From assembly GCA_964384025.1 (NCBI GenBank), contig CAYLJJ010000117.1, forward strand, positions 1 to 16,822: a stretch of DNA of 16,822 nt, written 5' to 3'. Origin of the DNA: CAYLJJ01 sp964384025 (GTDB taxonomy: Bacteria; Myxococcota_A; Bradymonadia; UBA7976; UBA1532). Made by a program: the position numbers and the translations under genes. The notes beneath the pieces were generated by a model. It saw only the letters and a list, made by a program, of their open reading frames with translations. It ran no database searches and was not told where the DNA came from. Of the stretch, positions 14,895 to 16,822 are shown piece by piece; the first letter of the stretch is position 1, and every line of letters begins with the position of its first letter.

Positions 14895-16355
14895 ATGAGT
14901 TGGGGGTTTTACGGTCGAAGCAGCGAACTCAGCGATTTGGAGAGCGTACTCCGCCGAGGGCGATGGTTCTTCGCCCGCATCACAGGACGACGAAGGATAG
15001 GGAAGACCACACTGGTGCAAGAGGCATTGCGTGCTGCGGGTGCTCGGAGCGTCTTATACGTTCAGATCCCAGACTCATCCCCAACAGGGGTGCTCTCGGC
15101 GGTCGTAGACGCCATGGACACCTTTGGCATCCCTACCAGCTTTGAACGTCCAACCCACCTGCGGGCGCTCGCCGCCTTGGTTGGGGCGCTCGCACGGGCT
15201 GGATATGTGGTGGCTCTTGATGAGTTTCAGTATTTCAGTCGGAGTGGGCTCTACGAGTTCACGTCACACCTTCAAGCGGTCGTAGATGAGCTGTCCGCTG
15301 ACGCCGCCAACGTGAGGGGCGGGCTCTTCGTGCTCGGCTCGCTGCACACCGAGCTGGTGGCCTTGCTGGACGACCGCACGGCCCCCCTCTACAACCGCAC
15401 TACGGACAGCATTGAGCTGGGGCACCTCGACATCGGCTCACTCAGAGCCCTGCTGCGAGAGCACGCTGACGACGATCCAGAGCGGCTGCTCTTCCTGTGG
15501 AACCTGTTTGAGGGTGTCCCCAAGTTCTATCGAGACTGCTACGAGCAAGGTGTGCTGAACGCCGACCGACAGGCCGTCTTGTCTCGCATGTTCTTTCGCA
15601 GTTCATCCCCGCTGAAGACCGAAGCGGAGCATTGGTTTTTGAGCGAACTGAGGGGACGGTATGACGTGATCCTCAAGCACATCGCCCGTCACTCTGGCTG
15701 CACCAGCGGTGACCTTAAGGCGCATATTGGGCAGGTCAACCCAGAGACACAGGCACAGGTTGGAGGCTACCTCAAGATCCTCCACGAGAAGTACCGCATG
15801 GTGGACAAACGCCAACCCATCTTCGCTCGCCCCAAGGCCCGGCGGGGGCGCTACTACCTGCGGGACAACTTCCTACGAGCGTGGCTGTCGAGCTTGGCGA
15901 ACCCCGTAGCGGCGCTCAACTTTCGCCCAGAGGCCGCTTTGGTACAAGAGGCTGACAAGCGGCTCCGTGAGACGGAGGAGGTTGGCTTGGAACATCTGGT
16001 GGGGCAGCTCTACGAGGAGCGAAGTCGAAAGGGAATCGGTGACTTCCCATTGACCCATCGGATTCAAGGTTACTGGGACCGAACCAACACTGAGATCGAC
16101 CTGGTCGCCTTGAACGAGGGGGATGAGGTGATTCGGTTTGGAACCTGTAAGCGTTCTGCCTCGAAGCTCATCTCGGATGTGCCCAGCTTCGAGGGCCATA
16201 TTAGTCGGTTCCTGACAGCCCATCCAAGATATTCGGGGTGGACTATCGAGAGGGTTGCTGTGGCTCCTGTGATCGACGAGGAGATCAGAGCGACCCTCCA
16301 GGCCAAGGGGTGTATCCCACAAGACCTCCCTGATCTGCTGAAAGATCTGGCATAG
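14895..16355 (+). CDS. AAA+ ATPase with winged helix and DUF234-like nuclease-fold domain (archaeal-ATPase type)
   Basis: A protein of 486 aa. ATG 14895 is chosen over the in-frame GTG 14889 because AGAGGG at 14884-14889 is well spaced for the ATG. The N-terminus FYGRSSELSDLESVL is typical of the archaeal-ATPase group. Walker A is GRRRIGKTT (Lys37) and Walker B is VVALDEFQYF (Asp109, Glu110). A winged-helix-like region lies at about residues 255-325, then a DUF234-like domain (GRYYLRDNFLRAW, and EIDLVA with Asp402). That domain has a PD-(D/E)xK-like core; the expected E-C-K reads T417-C-K419, so the acidic residue is lost. Such genes occur widely in archaea and bacteria, often on mobile DNA, with no settled function; a toxin, defence or DNA-processing role is inference. 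It lies alone, downstream of a palindromic site, and is poor in GATC compared with the core genes. Confidence 0.85.
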   Translation: MSWGFYGRSSELSDLESVLRRGRWFFARITGRRRIGKTTLVQEALRAAGARSVLYVQIPDSSPTGVLSAVVDAMDTFGIPTSFERPTHLRALAALVGALARAGYVVALDEFQYFSRSGLYEFTSHLQAVVDELSADAANVRGGLFVLGSLHTELVALLDDRTAPLYNRTTDSIELGHLDIGSLRALLREHADDDPERLLFLWNLFEGVPKFYRDCYEQGVLNADRQAVLSRMFFRSSSPLKTEAEHWFLSELRGRYDVILKHIARHSGCTSGDLKAHIGQVNPETQAQVGGYLKILHEKYRMVDKRQPIFARPKARRGRYYLRDNFLRAWLSSLANPVAALNFRPEAALVQEADKRLRETEEVGLEHLVGQLYEERSRKGIGDFPLTHRIQGYWDRTNTEIDLVALNEGDEVIRFGTCKRSASKLISDVPSFEGHISRFLTAHPRYSGWTIERVAVAPVIDEEIRATLQAKGCIPQDLPDLLKDLA

Positions 16356-16553
16356 AGAGAAAAGTTGAGAACGCCTGATGGTCCGTCGGGGCATCCGGTC
16401 TCCTCAAGATCATGATGGACCGATGGACCGGCTCCGGCCAAGCTGTTCAGGGCCATTGAAGTAGTGGTGGAGACCAAAGGACGAGCAAGGTGGTAAAGGT
16501 CAAACCCACTCGTTCCGTTTCCGCCAATCCGCAGCAATACTAAGTACCTAAAG
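16356..16553. other. Non-coding stretch between ATPase gene and MITE
   Basis: About 200 bp with no convincing gene, RNA or terminator. A minus-strand frame beginning near 16537 runs antisense into the ATPase gene and has no ribosome site. The DNA could be debris of an older gene, but I recognise nothing specific. Confidence 0.5.
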
Positions 16554-16554
16554 C

Positions 16555-16562
16555 ACCTGAAG
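16555..16562 (+). repeat. Target-site duplication, left copy
   Basis: ACCTGAAG abuts the left inverted repeat and recurs exactly at 16769-16776. The preceding C also matches if one counts 9 bp, but that base lies inside the right inverted repeat. Confidence 0.85.
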
Positions 16563-16586
16563 GTAGCTTCTCAATAAGTCCGGGCA
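16563..16586 (+). repeat. Left terminal inverted repeat of the MITE
   Basis: It begins GTAGCT and continues with the 18-bp core TCTCAATAAGTCCGGGCA. It pairs with 16745-16768 with two mismatches, at the fourth and sixth bases. Confidence 0.9.
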
Positions 16587-16744
16587 ATCAATAAAAACAG
16601 GGACTTACATGGCATTTTTGGAGCCGATAATCTTGGCTGTTAAGCTGCCTTCTCGCGTAAGTCCTTGATTTTACGTTCGCCTGCTTGCCGTGCGTGAGCA
16701 AAGCGACCGCTTTTTGTGGTCTGTAAGTCATTGAAAATACAGGC

Positions 16745-16768
16745 TGCCCGGACTTATTGAGATGTTAC
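16745..16768 (-). repeat. Right terminal inverted repeat of the MITE
   Basis: Read on the minus strand it begins GTAACA followed by the same 18-bp core as the left end. The GTAA terminus matches the IS66-family rule better than the left end does. Confidence 0.9.
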
Positions 16769-16776
16769 ACCTGAAG
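16769..16776 (+). repeat. Target-site duplication, right copy
   Basis: ACCTGAAG directly after the right inverted repeat is an exact copy of 16555-16562, showing that the element arrived by transposition and was not excised. Confidence 0.85.
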
Positions 16777-16822
16777 CCTCCTGCCTGTTACGTCTTTGGC
16801 TGCTGAGACGTGCTTTGGGGAG

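Larger units (their letters stand above)
16563..16768. mobile_element. 206-bp MITE with GTA(A/G)C ends, IS66-like
   Basis: The element is bounded by inverted repeats matching at 22 of 24 positions, 18 of them contiguous (TCTCAATAAGTCCGGGCA). Beyond a 15-bp variable stretch the match resumes with GACTTACA at the same offset in both ends. It is flanked by an 8-bp direct repeat, ACCTGAAG. It has no coding capacity, so it must be mobilised in trans. IS66-family elements are known for ends starting GTAA and for 8-bp target duplications; the right end reads GTAAC and the left GTAGC, so IS66 parentage is a reasonable inference. An internal TCTCGCGTAAGTCC (16651-16664) resembles the terminal repeat. 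It contains no GATC. Confidence 0.85.

Noticed and set aside
16070..16537. 155-codon minus-strand frame over the end of the ATPase gene
   Set aside because: Mostly antisense to a supported gene; no ribosome site or domain.

Overview
The window reads as a chromosomal segment of a Gram-negative bacterium with an outer membrane, most likely from the former Deltaproteobacteria (Myxococcota or a related group). This is inference from gene style: several lipoproteins, two PEGA-type proteins, a long Asp/Cys-rich thrombospondin type 3 (TSP3) repeat lipoprotein, a large L,D-transpeptidase and a PP2C phosphatase. No rRNA or other definitive marker gene is present.

Layout. (1) 1-56: a strong rho-independent terminator closing a gene outside the window. 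(2) 112-7681, plus strand: a tightly packed run of six genes: a membrane-anchored alkaline-phosphatase-superfamily (LtaS/EptA-like) enzyme, an L,D-transpeptidase lipoprotein, a secreted PEGA-type protein, the site-2 protease RseP, an unknown lipoprotein, and a PP2C Ser/Thr phosphatase. Two of the junctions are ATGA stop/start overlaps. The common theme is building, remodelling and sensing the cell envelope. (3) 7647-13898, minus strand, converging on the first run: OppB and OppC peptide-type ABC permeases, a hemolysin III/PAQR-like membrane protein, a TPR/PEGA exported protein and the TSP3 lipoprotein. Most of these genes are also joined by 4-base overlaps. The two runs overlap tail to tail by 35 bp with no visible terminator between them. 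(4) 13911-14057: a tRNA-Ala(CGC) gene with a near-consensus sigma70 promoter and its own terminator. (5) 14058-16822: an accessory segment downstream of the tRNA. It holds the N-terminal remnant of a tyrosine integrase lacking its catalytic domain, a palindromic operator-like site, an AAA+ ATPase of the archaeal-ATPase/DUF234 type with a substituted nuclease motif, and a 206-bp MITE with 24-bp terminal inverted repeats and 8-bp target duplications.

The accessory segment differs from the rest in composition. GATC occurs about once per 62 bp in the first 2.3 kb (37 counted by eye) but once per about 214 bp after position 14041 (13 counted). This supports horizontal acquisition at the tRNA. The most interesting objects are the MITE, the integrase scar at the tRNA, the operator/ATPase pair and the TSP3 repeat gene. 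No complete defence or secretion system can be demonstrated in the window.
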